Positions 1 through 6,268 of a stretch of 18,394 nucleotides of DNA are shown piece by piece (within the stretch, counting starts at the first letter, position 1; each line of letters starts with the position of its first letter). Origin of the DNA: CAZFAP01 sp964516325 (GTDB taxonomy: Bacteria; Auribacterota; JABMQX01); the NCBI GenBank assembly GCA_964516325.1, contig CAZFAP010000099.1:1-18394 (forward strand), in the 5' to 3' direction. The notes under the pieces were generated by a model that saw only the letters and a program-made list of their open reading frames with translations, ran no database searches and was not told where the DNA came from. Made by a program: the position numbers and the translations under genes.

Positions 1-446
1 TTGGAGTTCGCCCGGCGTTGTTTCAACTCCCGCGGCTGTATCGGGGGCATCTTGCACACGTGGCTTACTGCGGGACGGGCCCCCCCGCACAGCGGCGCTT
101 TGGCGGGCAAGCGTTACCCATTGCGGTCACCCTCTCAAATACAGCCACACCCCCGCCTCAGGCGCCTTGCCTCGCGCGAAGATCGGTGGTACTTTACTCA
201 GAAAGAGGCACGGCCTCGCCGCGCAAGGGTGTTCCGCTCGGAGAGAAACGAAAGAGTGAAGACCGTCAGCCCCAGCGGCATATTCATTGACAAGGACTTT
301 TCTTGCCATTCTGCTCCCATGCGGCGGCTGACGCTGTCAACCGTGCGGTCTAATAGGTTCGATCGAAGCTTTCATGCAGAATTCAACTCAAAAGGCAGAA
401 GTCCCCAAACCAAGACGCAAATCTATGGGCACCCTTTTCATATCCT
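1..446. other. Left-edge region with no convincing gene
   Basis: No credible coding sequence is visible. The plus-strand frame that stays open here encodes an Arg/Ser/Pro-rich protein with no recognisable motif, and I treat it as chance. A TTGACA hexamer at 287-292 matches a sigma-70 -35 box, but the hexamer 17 bases downstream (TCTGCT) is a poor -10, so a promoter for the ABC genes is only a weak possibility. Confidence 0.5.
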
Positions 447-1355
447 ATGAGCGGAACGCCTGTTATCGAGATAGAACAACTTCGTAAGTTTTACAAGAAT
501 AAATACCGCGGCGTGGACGGCGTTGACCTCACGGTCTATGAGGGGGAGGTCTTTGGGTTTCTGGGACCGAACGGCGCCGGGAAGACGACCACCATTCGCA
601 TCCTCCTCGACCTGATAAGGGCCGACACAGGGAGTGCCCGTGTATTTGGGCTGGACGCACACAGGGACTCAATAGAGGTACGCAGGAGAACGGGCTACCT
701 CCCCGGGGAACTGGGGTTCTACGAGAACGTAGTCGCCGAGGAAATGGTGAACTACGTTGGCGCCTTGTGCGGGTCTATCGCCCCGGGGATTCTCAAGGAC
801 TTGAAGGAACGACTGGGGATAGACCTTTCCCGTCGGATAGGTGAATACTCCAAGGGGAACAAGCAGAAGCTCGGCATACTCCTCGCCTTTCTTTCCGACC
901 CCCAACTCCTTATTTTGGATGAGCCCACCTCCGGGCTGGACCCCCTCCTTCAGAACGAATTCTACGAGTTTCTGGGTGAGGAGTCCCGTAACGGGCGGAC
1001 GGTTTTCATGTCGAGTCATGTTCTCTCAGAGGTTGAGCGTGTGTGTGATCGCGTGGGGATCATTCGAGACGGGAAGATTGTGGCCGTGGAACGCATCGAG
1101 ACCCTCAAGGACAAGAGCGGCCAGTTGGTGACGGTGGTTTTCGACGAGAACTTCGACGTAGGAGACTTCATGCTCCCCGGCGTCTCCCGAACTGACGTAG
1201 ATGGACGCACGTTGACCCTACACGTCACGGGAAACCACGATGCCGTGCTGAAGGCGCTATCCCAATACAAGATAAGAAGGTTCCTTGCAAAGGAATACTC
1301 GTTAGACGACCTCTTCCTGGAATACTACCACGAGGGCAATGGAAACCATGAATAG
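447..1355 (+). CDS. ABC-2 type transporter ATP-binding protein
   Basis: This is the nucleotide-binding subunit (302 aa) of an ABC exporter, which would hydrolyse ATP at the inner face of the membrane to power the permease encoded next. The Walker A motif GPNGAGKT is at residues 40-47. A degenerate signature region (EYSKGNKQKLG) is near 133-143. Walker B and D-loop (LLILDEPTSGLDP) are at about 154-166, and the H-loop histidine is H191 in SSHVLSE. The usual Q-loop glutamine region reads GYLPGELG, as in many NatA/CcmA-like ABC-2 ATPases. The C-terminal 80 residues form the small regulatory domain common in this subfamily. No clear Shine-Dalgarno precedes the ATG. The gene overlaps the permease start by 17 nt, so the two are probably translationally coupled. 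The substrate cannot be deduced. Confidence 0.95.
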   Translation: MSGTPVIEIEQLRKFYKNKYRGVDGVDLTVYEGEVFGFLGPNGAGKTTTIRILLDLIRADTGSARVFGLDAHRDSIEVRRRTGYLPGELGFYENVVAEEMVNYVGALCGSIAPGILKDLKERLGIDLSRRIGEYSKGNKQKLGILLAFLSDPQLLILDEPTSGLDPLLQNEFYEFLGEESRNGRTVFMSSHVLSEVERVCDRVGIIRDGKIVAVERIETLKDKSGQLVTVVFDENFDVGDFMLPGVSRTDVDGRTLTLHVTGNHDAVLKALSQYKIRRFLAKEYSLDDLFLEYYHEGNGNHE

Positions 1356-2559
1356 CGGACTGGCTGTGTTCTTCTGGACTTTCCGGCGCAAGTGGAAGGG
1401 ACTCCTGATTTTCACTGCCGCCGTTGGGCTGCTGATCCTCGTGGTCATCAACCTATACCCGGAGTTCTCGGAGCTTCGAGGGAAGGCCATCGCAAAGGCC
1501 CTGGGCGGGGATATCGAAATCTCTCTCACCCGGAATGACGAGACAGAGGGAACGTACACCCTCAGATGGAGTAAGTTCGGAGGCGCCGATGGGTATGTGG
1601 TGGTGAAATCGAATACAGAGATTCCCCTGTCGTTGATCAAGGGCATGGACGTCTCTGGAGTGAACCTCCGACTGTTGGAATTCTTGCCGAGCGGTGGAAG
1701 GGTATCTGTACGCGCCTTTGACGCGACCACGACGGAGGCAAACTTCACTGCTCCAGATGAGGCGCCCGGAAAGAAGAGTGCCCCTGTGTACTTCTGCGTT
1801 GTGGCGTTCACCGGAAGCGTATCCAATGCGAGGATCGAAGGGGCCAGCGGCACGGTGAACACAAGGCAGCCGGTTGCGAAAGGCGCCTATGACAAGCTAA
1901 TGAAGCATCCGTTGATGAAGGCCTTTATCGGGGATATGGGCTTGGACATCTACTCTCTTAGGGGCTTCATGAGTATGGAGTTATTTAGCAGCCTGACTCT
2001 CTTTATCATCATCTACTTCCTCGTCCAGTACGCGGGGGCGTTCGCCTCGGAGATGGAAAAAAGGACAATAGACATTCTCCTTTCCACACCCCTGACCCGG
2101 CGCCGCCTCTTTATCAGCCGATACCTGTCCTGGGTCGCTGCGAACCTGATCGTGATCGTGGCTTGGACACTTTCCATGTACGTGGGAGTCGTTTCCATCG
2201 GCGAGACCGCTGATGCTCCCCTTGCGGATATCGCACGGACAACGTTTCTGTTCCTCCCTTTCGCGCTCACCGTACAGGGGTTCTGCATGCTGACGTCGGT
2301 GGTAACCAATGACTCAAAAAAGGCATACGGCATTTCTTTTGGAATCTACTATGGGATGTATTTTCTCAGGATTGTGTCCATACTCAGTGAGAGGATGAGC
2401 TTCGTCAAGTACTTCACCATCTTCCAGTATTGGGACTATAACGCCGTCTTCGTTGACGGCGTCGTGCGCTGGGGAGGCGTCGCACTCCTCAGCCTCGCAT
2501 CAATAGGTCTGTTCATTGCAGGGCTCGCGGTCCTCGAGAGAAAGGACCTGGCGTTGTGA
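1339..2559 (+). CDS. ABC-2 type permease with large extracytoplasmic insert
   Basis: This is the membrane subunit (406 aa) paired with the preceding ATPase. TM1 lies at about 21-38. A hydrophilic extracytoplasmic segment follows to about 215. TM2 is at about 216-234, then a cytoplasmic coupling segment (ASEMEKRTIDILLSTPLTRRR, 236-256) typical of ABC-2 permeases of the NosY/YhaP kind, then further TMs near 265-284, 302-322, 330-350 and 378-398. The insert between TM1 and TM2 has beta-strand-like stretches (YTLRWSKF near 73-80, GYVVVKS near 85-91, VYFCVVAF near 150-157) that resemble B, C and F strands of a fibronectin type III domain. The domain reading is inference. ATG at 1348 is an alternative start: GAGGG at 1332-1336 sits 11 nt ahead of it but only 2 nt ahead of 1339. 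Substrate is unknown. Confidence 0.9.
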   Translation: METMNSGLAVFFWTFRRKWKGLLIFTAAVGLLILVVINLYPEFSELRGKAIAKALGGDIEISLTRNDETEGTYTLRWSKFGGADGYVVVKSNTEIPLSLIKGMDVSGVNLRLLEFLPSGGRVSVRAFDATTTEANFTAPDEAPGKKSAPVYFCVVAFTGSVSNARIEGASGTVNTRQPVAKGAYDKLMKHPLMKAFIGDMGLDIYSLRGFMSMELFSSLTLFIIIYFLVQYAGAFASEMEKRTIDILLSTPLTRRRLFISRYLSWVAANLIVIVAWTLSMYVGVVSIGETADAPLADIARTTFLFLPFALTVQGFCMLTSVVTNDSKKAYGISFGIYYGMYFLRIVSILSERMSFVKYFTIFQYWDYNAVFVDGVVRWGGVALLSLASIGLFIAGLAVLERKDLAL

Positions 2560-3113
2560 ATTGTTCGAGACTGGGTCCCCTCACCAACAATAGCGATGTT
2601 TACGATGCATGGCAGCACAGGATTTCACTCGAGAATCCATTGGGGTGGGCCCCGAGGTACCGAGAGCTTGTGCCCTTCCTGGGAGGATTGGACTGTGAGC
2701 GTAGTTCCTTGTTTAGAGCGGGCCAAAGAGCAGTGCCCGTGCCCGCCCGCCTTTCGGGGCGCTCAGCTCGTTGATTTCGGACAGGGCATCTCCCTCCGCG
2801 CAACAACACCTGTCGAAAAAGGGAAAGACAACTGAGCGAATATCTCAAGGCGCTGTCGTGCCGCGATGGTTCTGCTTCAGACGGAATTGGACATTTCCCG
2901 AATGGCTGTTGGCATAGAGGCCCGGCGGCGGCTGCAGATCAGCGAGGGGGTGGCTGACAAGGTGGCGGTTGGCGGAGGGATTTCTGCGCAGGTGTCACCG
3001 AAGGTATGAACGTCGGCTTCACCCGCAAGGGATTACGCGATTCGGAGGGCCATTCCTTGTCAAGTGGAGCACATGGTTCGGCTTTCGCTGTGGCGCCCGT
3101 TTCATGGGGCTGG
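2560..3113. other. Convergent intergenic region, no gene recognised
   Basis: This stretch lies between the plus-strand ABC permease and the minus-strand SGNH-like gene, so both genes end into it. Short open frames on both strands have biased, motif-free translations. A GGATT/AATCC hairpin at 2620-2638 and a GC-rich GAGCG/CGCTC pairing around 2718-2765 are visible, but neither is followed by a T-run, so I do not call a terminator. Confidence 0.5.
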
Positions 3114-4382
3114 TCAGTCCGGTTTCTTCAGGAACCACGTGCTGGCGAGAGCATCTTGTTTGAAGAACTTCAGCAGCATCTCCGCGACTTTCTGACGGCC
3201 GCTCTGGCTAGGATGGGTGCCGTCGCCCGCCAGATCCTTCCGCTCCCAGACCAGATGGTCGCTCTTGCGCGGCGTGGTACCGTCCGCCCAGAGGTAGGGC
3301 CCCCACAGCAGGAACGGGACCTTGCCTGTGCCGTTCGCATCGTCGTACCGCAGGTCCCGATTGCCCTCGATCTGGTCTTGAATCAGCCAGCGGACGACAA
3401 AGGCGCCCTCATACGCATACGGCTCAGGGTTTAGCGGATTAATGGCGTAGCCGCCGTAGATGCGGCTGCTGAGGTAGGCGATGCGCAGGTTCGGAAAGCG
3501 TGCCCCGGCATTGTGCAGAACGGCCAAGGTGTCCTTCTGGAGTCTCCTGCCGTGCTCGGCGAGGTCGCCGCGCGGGCCCTTGTTGGCGAGCTTGACCCAG
3601 ACGACCTGAACCTGTTTGGGGCTGACTTTCGCCTGCGCCAAACGCCGGTCCGCTTCGGCCCACGCCCGAGCTGTGGGATCAGCCCACTCCGCCATGGCCT
3701 GGCCTCCCTGCGCGCAGTCCACAATAACCACCAGCGGCGACTTCTGTGGGTCCCTGTCGGCGATCTGCTTGAAGAGCGAGTACTCCTGCGTCGCATTGGA
3801 CATGCTGAGCGATACCAGGCCGATCTTGCCGTCCTTTGACGGGTTGCCATCCGCATCGAGCGGAACGATTCTCTCAGTCTGTTTCTTCGCCGCCTCCTGA
3901 TGAGCGGCAGGCGGTTCGTTCCTCCCGCCGCCATAGAGGCCGCCGTCCTCCCCCTTGTATCTGTCCTCCGCTGTCATCTCAGTGAGCGGCTTCAAGCTGG
4001 CCGAGGATTTGCCGCTGTCCCCTACTTTGTTCCCGGCGGCCCGGCTGCCGAGGCGGATCGCCCGCACTACGGGACCCGTGTCTCCTGTGGCGACGAAGAT
4101 CGTCACCTCGACACCTTCCCTGAGTTCCTCGGACCTCAGGCCGTCCACCAGCGGCTTGCCGTCAGTCCCCAGGACCTTGATATCCTCGGCGATCGCCACG
4201 ATACGATCCCGCCCGTTCGCATAGATGTGAAGAACGCTCTTTTCGACCTCGACTTTCCTGATCGTGCCCACAGCCTCAAGAGCGAGAAGGTTGTCGCCCA
4301 TCAGCAGCAGGCACAGTACCGCCGTCAGGAAGAAGAGGCGACTGGCTCTCCTTCTGCACACCGCAAAGGCAACTGCCATCAT
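3114..4382 (-). CDS. Secreted SGNH-hydrolase-like protein
   Basis: A 422-aa protein that I cannot assign to a named enzyme. It starts with MMAVAF, has arginines at 10-12, then a hydrophobic stretch at about 16-29, so it is probably exported by Sec. Residues about 35-117 form a small beta-rich domain, followed by a Gly/Lys/Glu-rich linker (about 118-175). The C-terminal domain resembles an SGNH/GDSL fold: GLVSLSMSN at 188-196 in the place of the nucleophile block, DCAQGG near 222-227, a strand VQVVWVKLAN near 258-267, and DGTH near 387-390 matching the DxxH catalytic block. The start is fixed by AAGGAA at 4389-4394, 6 nt before the ATG; an upstream in-frame ATG at 4478 lacks such a site and would bury the signal peptide. 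Esterase or carbohydrate-deacetylase activity is possible but unproven; the pattern is also seen in unannotated proteins of planctomycete-like bacteria. Confidence 0.85.
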   Translation of the reverse strand: MMAVAFAVCRRRASRLFFLTAVLCLLLMGDNLLALEAVGTIRKVEVEKSVLHIYANGRDRIVAIAEDIKVLGTDGKPLVDGLRSEELREGVEVTIFVATGDTGPVVRAIRLGSRAAGNKVGDSGKSSASLKPLTEMTAEDRYKGEDGGLYGGGRNEPPAAHQEAAKKQTERIVPLDADGNPSKDGKIGLVSLSMSNATQEYSLFKQIADRDPQKSPLVVIVDCAQGGQAMAEWADPTARAWAEADRRLAQAKVSPKQVQVVWVKLANKGPRGDLAEHGRRLQKDTLAVLHNAGARFPNLRIAYLSSRIYGGYAINPLNPEPYAYEGAFVVRWLIQDQIEGNRDLRYDDANGTGKVPFLLWGPYLWADGTTPRKSDHLVWERKDLAGDGTHPSQSGRQKVAEMLLKFFKQDALASTWFLKKPD

Positions 4383-4388
4383 CGGCGC

Positions 4389-4394
4389 TTCCTT
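4389..4394 (-). promoter_or_regulatory. Ribosome binding site deciding the SGNH-like start
   Basis: AAGGAA on the minus strand, 6 nt before ATG 4382. It favours this start over the in-frame ATG at 4478 and leaves a canonical signal peptide at the N-terminus. Confidence 0.7.
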
Positions 4395-4414
4395 GACATG
4401 CGATGCGGCTGTTT

Positions 4415-4430
4415 CCGGTTCAACAACCGG
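4415..4430. repeat. Short perfect hairpin CCGGTT-CAAC-AACCGG
   Basis: Six-base arms with a 4-base loop in the untranslated region ahead of the SGNH-like gene. The same AACCGG/CCGGTT core recurs in the palindromes at 4474-4546 and 5191-5200. It could be a transcript hairpin or part of a decayed recombination site; no T-run follows on either strand. Confidence 0.55.
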
Positions 4431-4473
4431 GCTCAGCGAAGTCCTCATCGGTTTGTGCTCTATGCCGAACGCC

Positions 4474-4546
4474 AGCATTAACCGGCCGGGGGCCGAGGAT
4501 CACAGGATACCCTACGACGCTTTCCGGCCCGGTCCGGTTGAATGCT
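4474..4546. repeat. Imperfect palindrome with one bulged G, attC-like
   Basis: The left arm AGCATTAACCGG (4474-4485) pairs with the right arm CCGGTTGAATGCT (4534-4546) over 12 bases, with a single unpaired G at 4540. Pairing continues imperfectly inward (CCGGG at 4486-4490 with CCCGG near 4528-4532). Read on the minus strand, the 5' arm holds ATTCAAC, a full match to the integron R'' box RYYYAAC; the 3' arm holds GTTAATG, a 5/7 match to GTTRRRY. It begins about 16 bases after the toxin stop codon. It could equally be an ordinary transcript hairpin. Confidence 0.5.
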
Positions 4547-4561
4547 CTGTTCTGCCAGTAA

Positions 4562-4852
4562 CTAAAGTCGGTCTTTCCAGTAATCGGGGTCTCGATGTAA
4601 ATGCATCACCGCGAGAATGAAGATGACATCTCCATCTTGGGAATAGACAATGCCATAGGGGAAACGCCGGATGAGGCACCGGCGGATGTCATCTTCAAGA
4701 ATTGGCCAAGCTTTTGGGAAACTGAGAATATTCCCAATGGTCGAGTGAACTTCGATGGAGAAATCGTAACCGAGACCAGGCTCGTAACGTTCGTAGCAGT
4801 CTATCGCAGCAAGGAATTCTGCCTCAGCTTCAGGATGAAAAACGTATTTCAT
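4562..4852 (-). CDS. Type II toxin, RelE/ParE family
   Basis: A 96-aa small basic protein. The N-terminal strand and helix (MKYVFHPEAEAEF, 1-13), the central RRFPYGIVY (62-70) and the C-terminal AVMHLHRDPDYWKDR (81-95) match the RelE/ParE toxin fold as found in the ParE-like branch. Members either cleave mRNA at the ribosome or poison gyrase; the sequence does not tell which. Its ATG overlaps the antitoxin stop by 4 nt (ATGA), which couples their translation and keeps the antitoxin first, as usual for this type. Full length, with no sign of decay. Confidence 0.93.
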   Translation of the reverse strand: MKYVFHPEAEAEFLAAIDCYERYEPGLGYDFSIEVHSTIGNILSFPKAWPILEDDIRRCLIRRFPYGIVYSQDGDVIFILAVMHLHRDPDYWKDRL

Positions 4853-5073
4853 TTGGCAAACCGTCTAAGGACTTTGCCAAAAACCTCATCGCCGGGAATC
4901 GGCTTGACTTTTCCAGAACGGAGCTCATGGAGCCGTCTCTTTGCCACTTCCGTCCATTTGGCATCTATCGCACTGTCCGCCTTATTGAGACTGTGCAAAA
5001 GCGAATCCGCTATGAGCGCCCGTTCCTCAGTAGGAAGAGAAAGGGCCTCTTCTATAAGCTTTCTGGTCGTCAT
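4849..5073 (-). CDS. Antitoxin, addiction module component (TIGR02574-like)
   Basis: A 74-aa acidic-to-neutral helical protein beginning MTTRKLIEEALSLPTEERAL, with the DAKWTEVAKRRLHELRSG stretch (37-54) and the C-terminal PIPGDEVFGKVLRRF (58-72) characteristic of the 'putative addiction module component' family that accompanies RelE/ParE toxins. It would bind and neutralise the downstream toxin and probably repress its own promoter. I chose ATG 5073 because the family starts at this MTT and GGGAG stands 10 nt upstream. A longer in-frame start at 5124 would add 17 residues unlike the family and would remove the promoter candidate from the upstream region. The 4-nt overlap with the toxin defines a two-gene operon. 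Confidence 0.92.
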   Translation of the reverse strand: MTTRKLIEEALSLPTEERALIADSLLHSLNKADSAIDAKWTEVAKRRLHELRSGKVKPIPGDEVFGKVLRRFAK

Positions 5074-5122
5074 GATGATCGAACTCCCATGTTGATGAAC
5101 TGATTTTCCATCCCATAAAACC

Positions 5123-5151
5123 ATAGTACCAACCTACCGATTCTTTGCCAA
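5123..5151 (-). promoter_or_regulatory. Candidate sigma-70 promoter of the toxin-antitoxin operon
   Basis: On the minus strand TTGGCA (5146-5151, 5/6 match to the -35 consensus) is separated by exactly 17 bases from TACTAT (5123-5128, 4/6 match to the -10). The -10 lies about 50 bases ahead of the antitoxin ATG. The -35 is one arm of the TGCCAA/TTGGCA inverted repeat at 5146-5163, a plausible operator for antitoxin autorepression. Confidence 0.45.
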
Positions 5152-5187
5152 TGAGTTTTGGCAGAACGGCCTGCGGTACGCCGTTGG
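5129..5187. repeat. Nested imperfect palindrome, attC-like
   Basis: Three nested arm pairs: CCAAC (5129-5133) with GTTGG (5183-5187), TACCG (5135-5139) with CGGTA (5174-5178), and TGCCAA (5146-5151) with TTGGCA (5158-5163). On the minus strand the outer boxes read GGCCAAC (6/7 to RYYYAAC) and GTTGGTA (5/7 to GTTRRRY). The spacers between outer and middle arms are unequal (1 and 4 bases), which is not canonical for attC. It starts about 32 bases after the HEAT gene stop. A perfect 10-base palindrome CAACCGGTTG follows at 5191-5200. Confidence 0.5.
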
Positions 5188-5218
5188 CCGCAACCGGTTG
5201 TTGGAGCTCCCTCTCTGG

Positions 5219-6076
5219 CTACCTGGTGGATCCCAACAGCCTGCTCACGGCTTCCTGAACGACCGTACGGACCCATTCGTGTTCTTCTGGTCTGACTTTG
5301 TTTAAGGCATCCAAGGCGGTCTTGTCGCCGATGCGCCCGAGCGCCTGGGCGCAATTTCGTCGGACTTCCATCGCTGCGTCCGTGAGCAATGCAGCCGAAA
5401 GGGCTTTGAGGACGGCTGCTTTGTTCGTGTCTTTGCAGGAAGTCAGGTAGCCCAGGGCCTGTGAGGCGCGCTCTCGCATAATCTGGTCTTCGTCAGTAAG
5501 GAATCTCGGCCATTCATCTATCTTGTCACCGGCTCCGAGGGAGATCTCCTTGCCTGCGGGTGTCGTCAGCGTGCCCTTGCCGCACATATAGAGGTACCCA
5601 CGACCCGAGACAAACTTGAAAGTCAGTGGATATGACTCCTCGCTGGAGAACCTGAAGCTGAATATCCTGCCACTGCCATGCAGGATATGCTCTCCCCCGG
5701 GCAGGCTGCCGCGCCCAACGTCACCTCGACTCCAAGCAACGCCCCAACCGGGCTCGGCGATGAACGTGTGACGCGCACGAGACCACAGCAGTTTACCCGG
5801 CTCGTTTTCATTAGCGGGAAGTTCAACACGGACGAGCTCGGCCGGACGACCCCATCTCTTACCGTCCTTGTCGACGTTACCCCCTTCTCCGAGCAGACGG
5901 ACCTCCTCCCCTTTATCAACGGCGATGTGTACTCTGGTGCTTTCGACTAGTCCCCTTGGTTCCCATTGTTCCAGTTTGAAAAGGATAGCGTTGTCTTGTG
6001 CGCTTGCGAACCGAGCCACGGCGAGAACGACAGCCATATCCCGGATCAATCTGACACATCTGCTCTTGCACTTCAC
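5219..6076 (-). CDS. Secreted protein with C-terminal HEAT repeats
   Basis: A 285-aa protein of unknown function. The first 27 residues form a signal peptide: basic start MKCKSRCVRLIR, hydrophobic MAVVLAVA, then ARFASAQ with a likely cleavage after ASA. Residues 28-185 look beta-rich, and a cysteine-containing stretch (GRGYLYMCGKGTL, 158-170) has no family I recognise. Residues about 196-285 contain helical HEAT-like repeats: MRERASQALGYL, EVRRNCAQALGRIGDKTALDAL (237-258) and WVRTVVQEAVSRLL. HEAT repeats usually make a protein-binding solenoid, so an extracytoplasmic adaptor role is inferred. The start codon is GTG; no strong Shine-Dalgarno is seen, but the next in-frame ATG (6037) would delete the basic part of the signal peptide. 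It lies downstream of, and in the same direction as, the integrase remnant. Confidence 0.82.
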   Translation of the reverse strand: MKCKSRCVRLIRDMAVVLAVARFASAQDNAILFKLEQWEPRGLVESTRVHIAVDKGEEVRLLGEGGNVDKDGKRWGRPAELVRVELPANENEPGKLLWSRARHTFIAEPGWGVAWSRGDVGRGSLPGGEHILHGSGRIFSFRFSSEESYPLTFKFVSGRGYLYMCGKGTLTTPAGKEISLGAGDKIDEWPRFLTDEDQIMRERASQALGYLTSCKDTNKAAVLKALSAALLTDAAMEVRRNCAQALGRIGDKTALDALNKVRPEEHEWVRTVVQEAVSRLLGSTR

Positions 6077-6112
6077 CTTGCGCCTGCTTCTTTGGCTCCA
6101 ACTACGGCTTGA

Positions 6113-6252
6113 ATGGTTTCTTCATAACACCTTTGGGCCGCGAATTCGCGGTATAAGACCCTTCATTCAGAATCGCCTTAAGTCGCGCGATTCGAGGGGG
6201 ATATTACCATTCGGTCGCATTCCGAGGGGCGTTATATGGTTTCTGTATAACA
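6113..6252. repeat. 17-base direct repeats flanking a palindrome-rich 120-bp unit
   Basis: ATGGTTTCTTCATAACA (6113-6129) recurs as ATGGTTTCTGTATAACA (6236-6252), 15 of 17 bases identical and 123 bases apart. Between them ATAAC (6124-6128) pairs with GTTAT (6231-6235), and the next bases inward continue to pair with wobbles. Internal hairpins are the perfect 14-base palindrome 6138-6151 and GAATCGC/GCGATTC (6170-6176 with 6187-6193). GTTATA (6231-6236) and TATAAC (6246-6251) form a further inverted pair. Size and AAC/GTT ends fit a long attC or attI-like site next to an integrase 3' end; a small non-autonomous transposable element is the alternative. Confidence 0.6.
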
Positions 6253-6268
6253 TTCCGGCGGCGTTCTC

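Noticed and set aside
1..450. Open plus-strand frame ending ATGA over the ABC ATPase start
   Set aside because: Translation is rich in Arg, Ser and Pro, has no motif or hydrophobic core, and no ribosome site is visible; the overlap is probably chance.
2600..2848. 82-codon minus-strand frame downstream of the ABC permease
   Set aside because: Motif-free, biased composition, no ribosome binding site.
3431..3934. Arg/Ser-rich minus-strand frame inside the SGNH-like gene
   Set aside because: Shadow of the real reading frame, composition typical of an off-frame translation.
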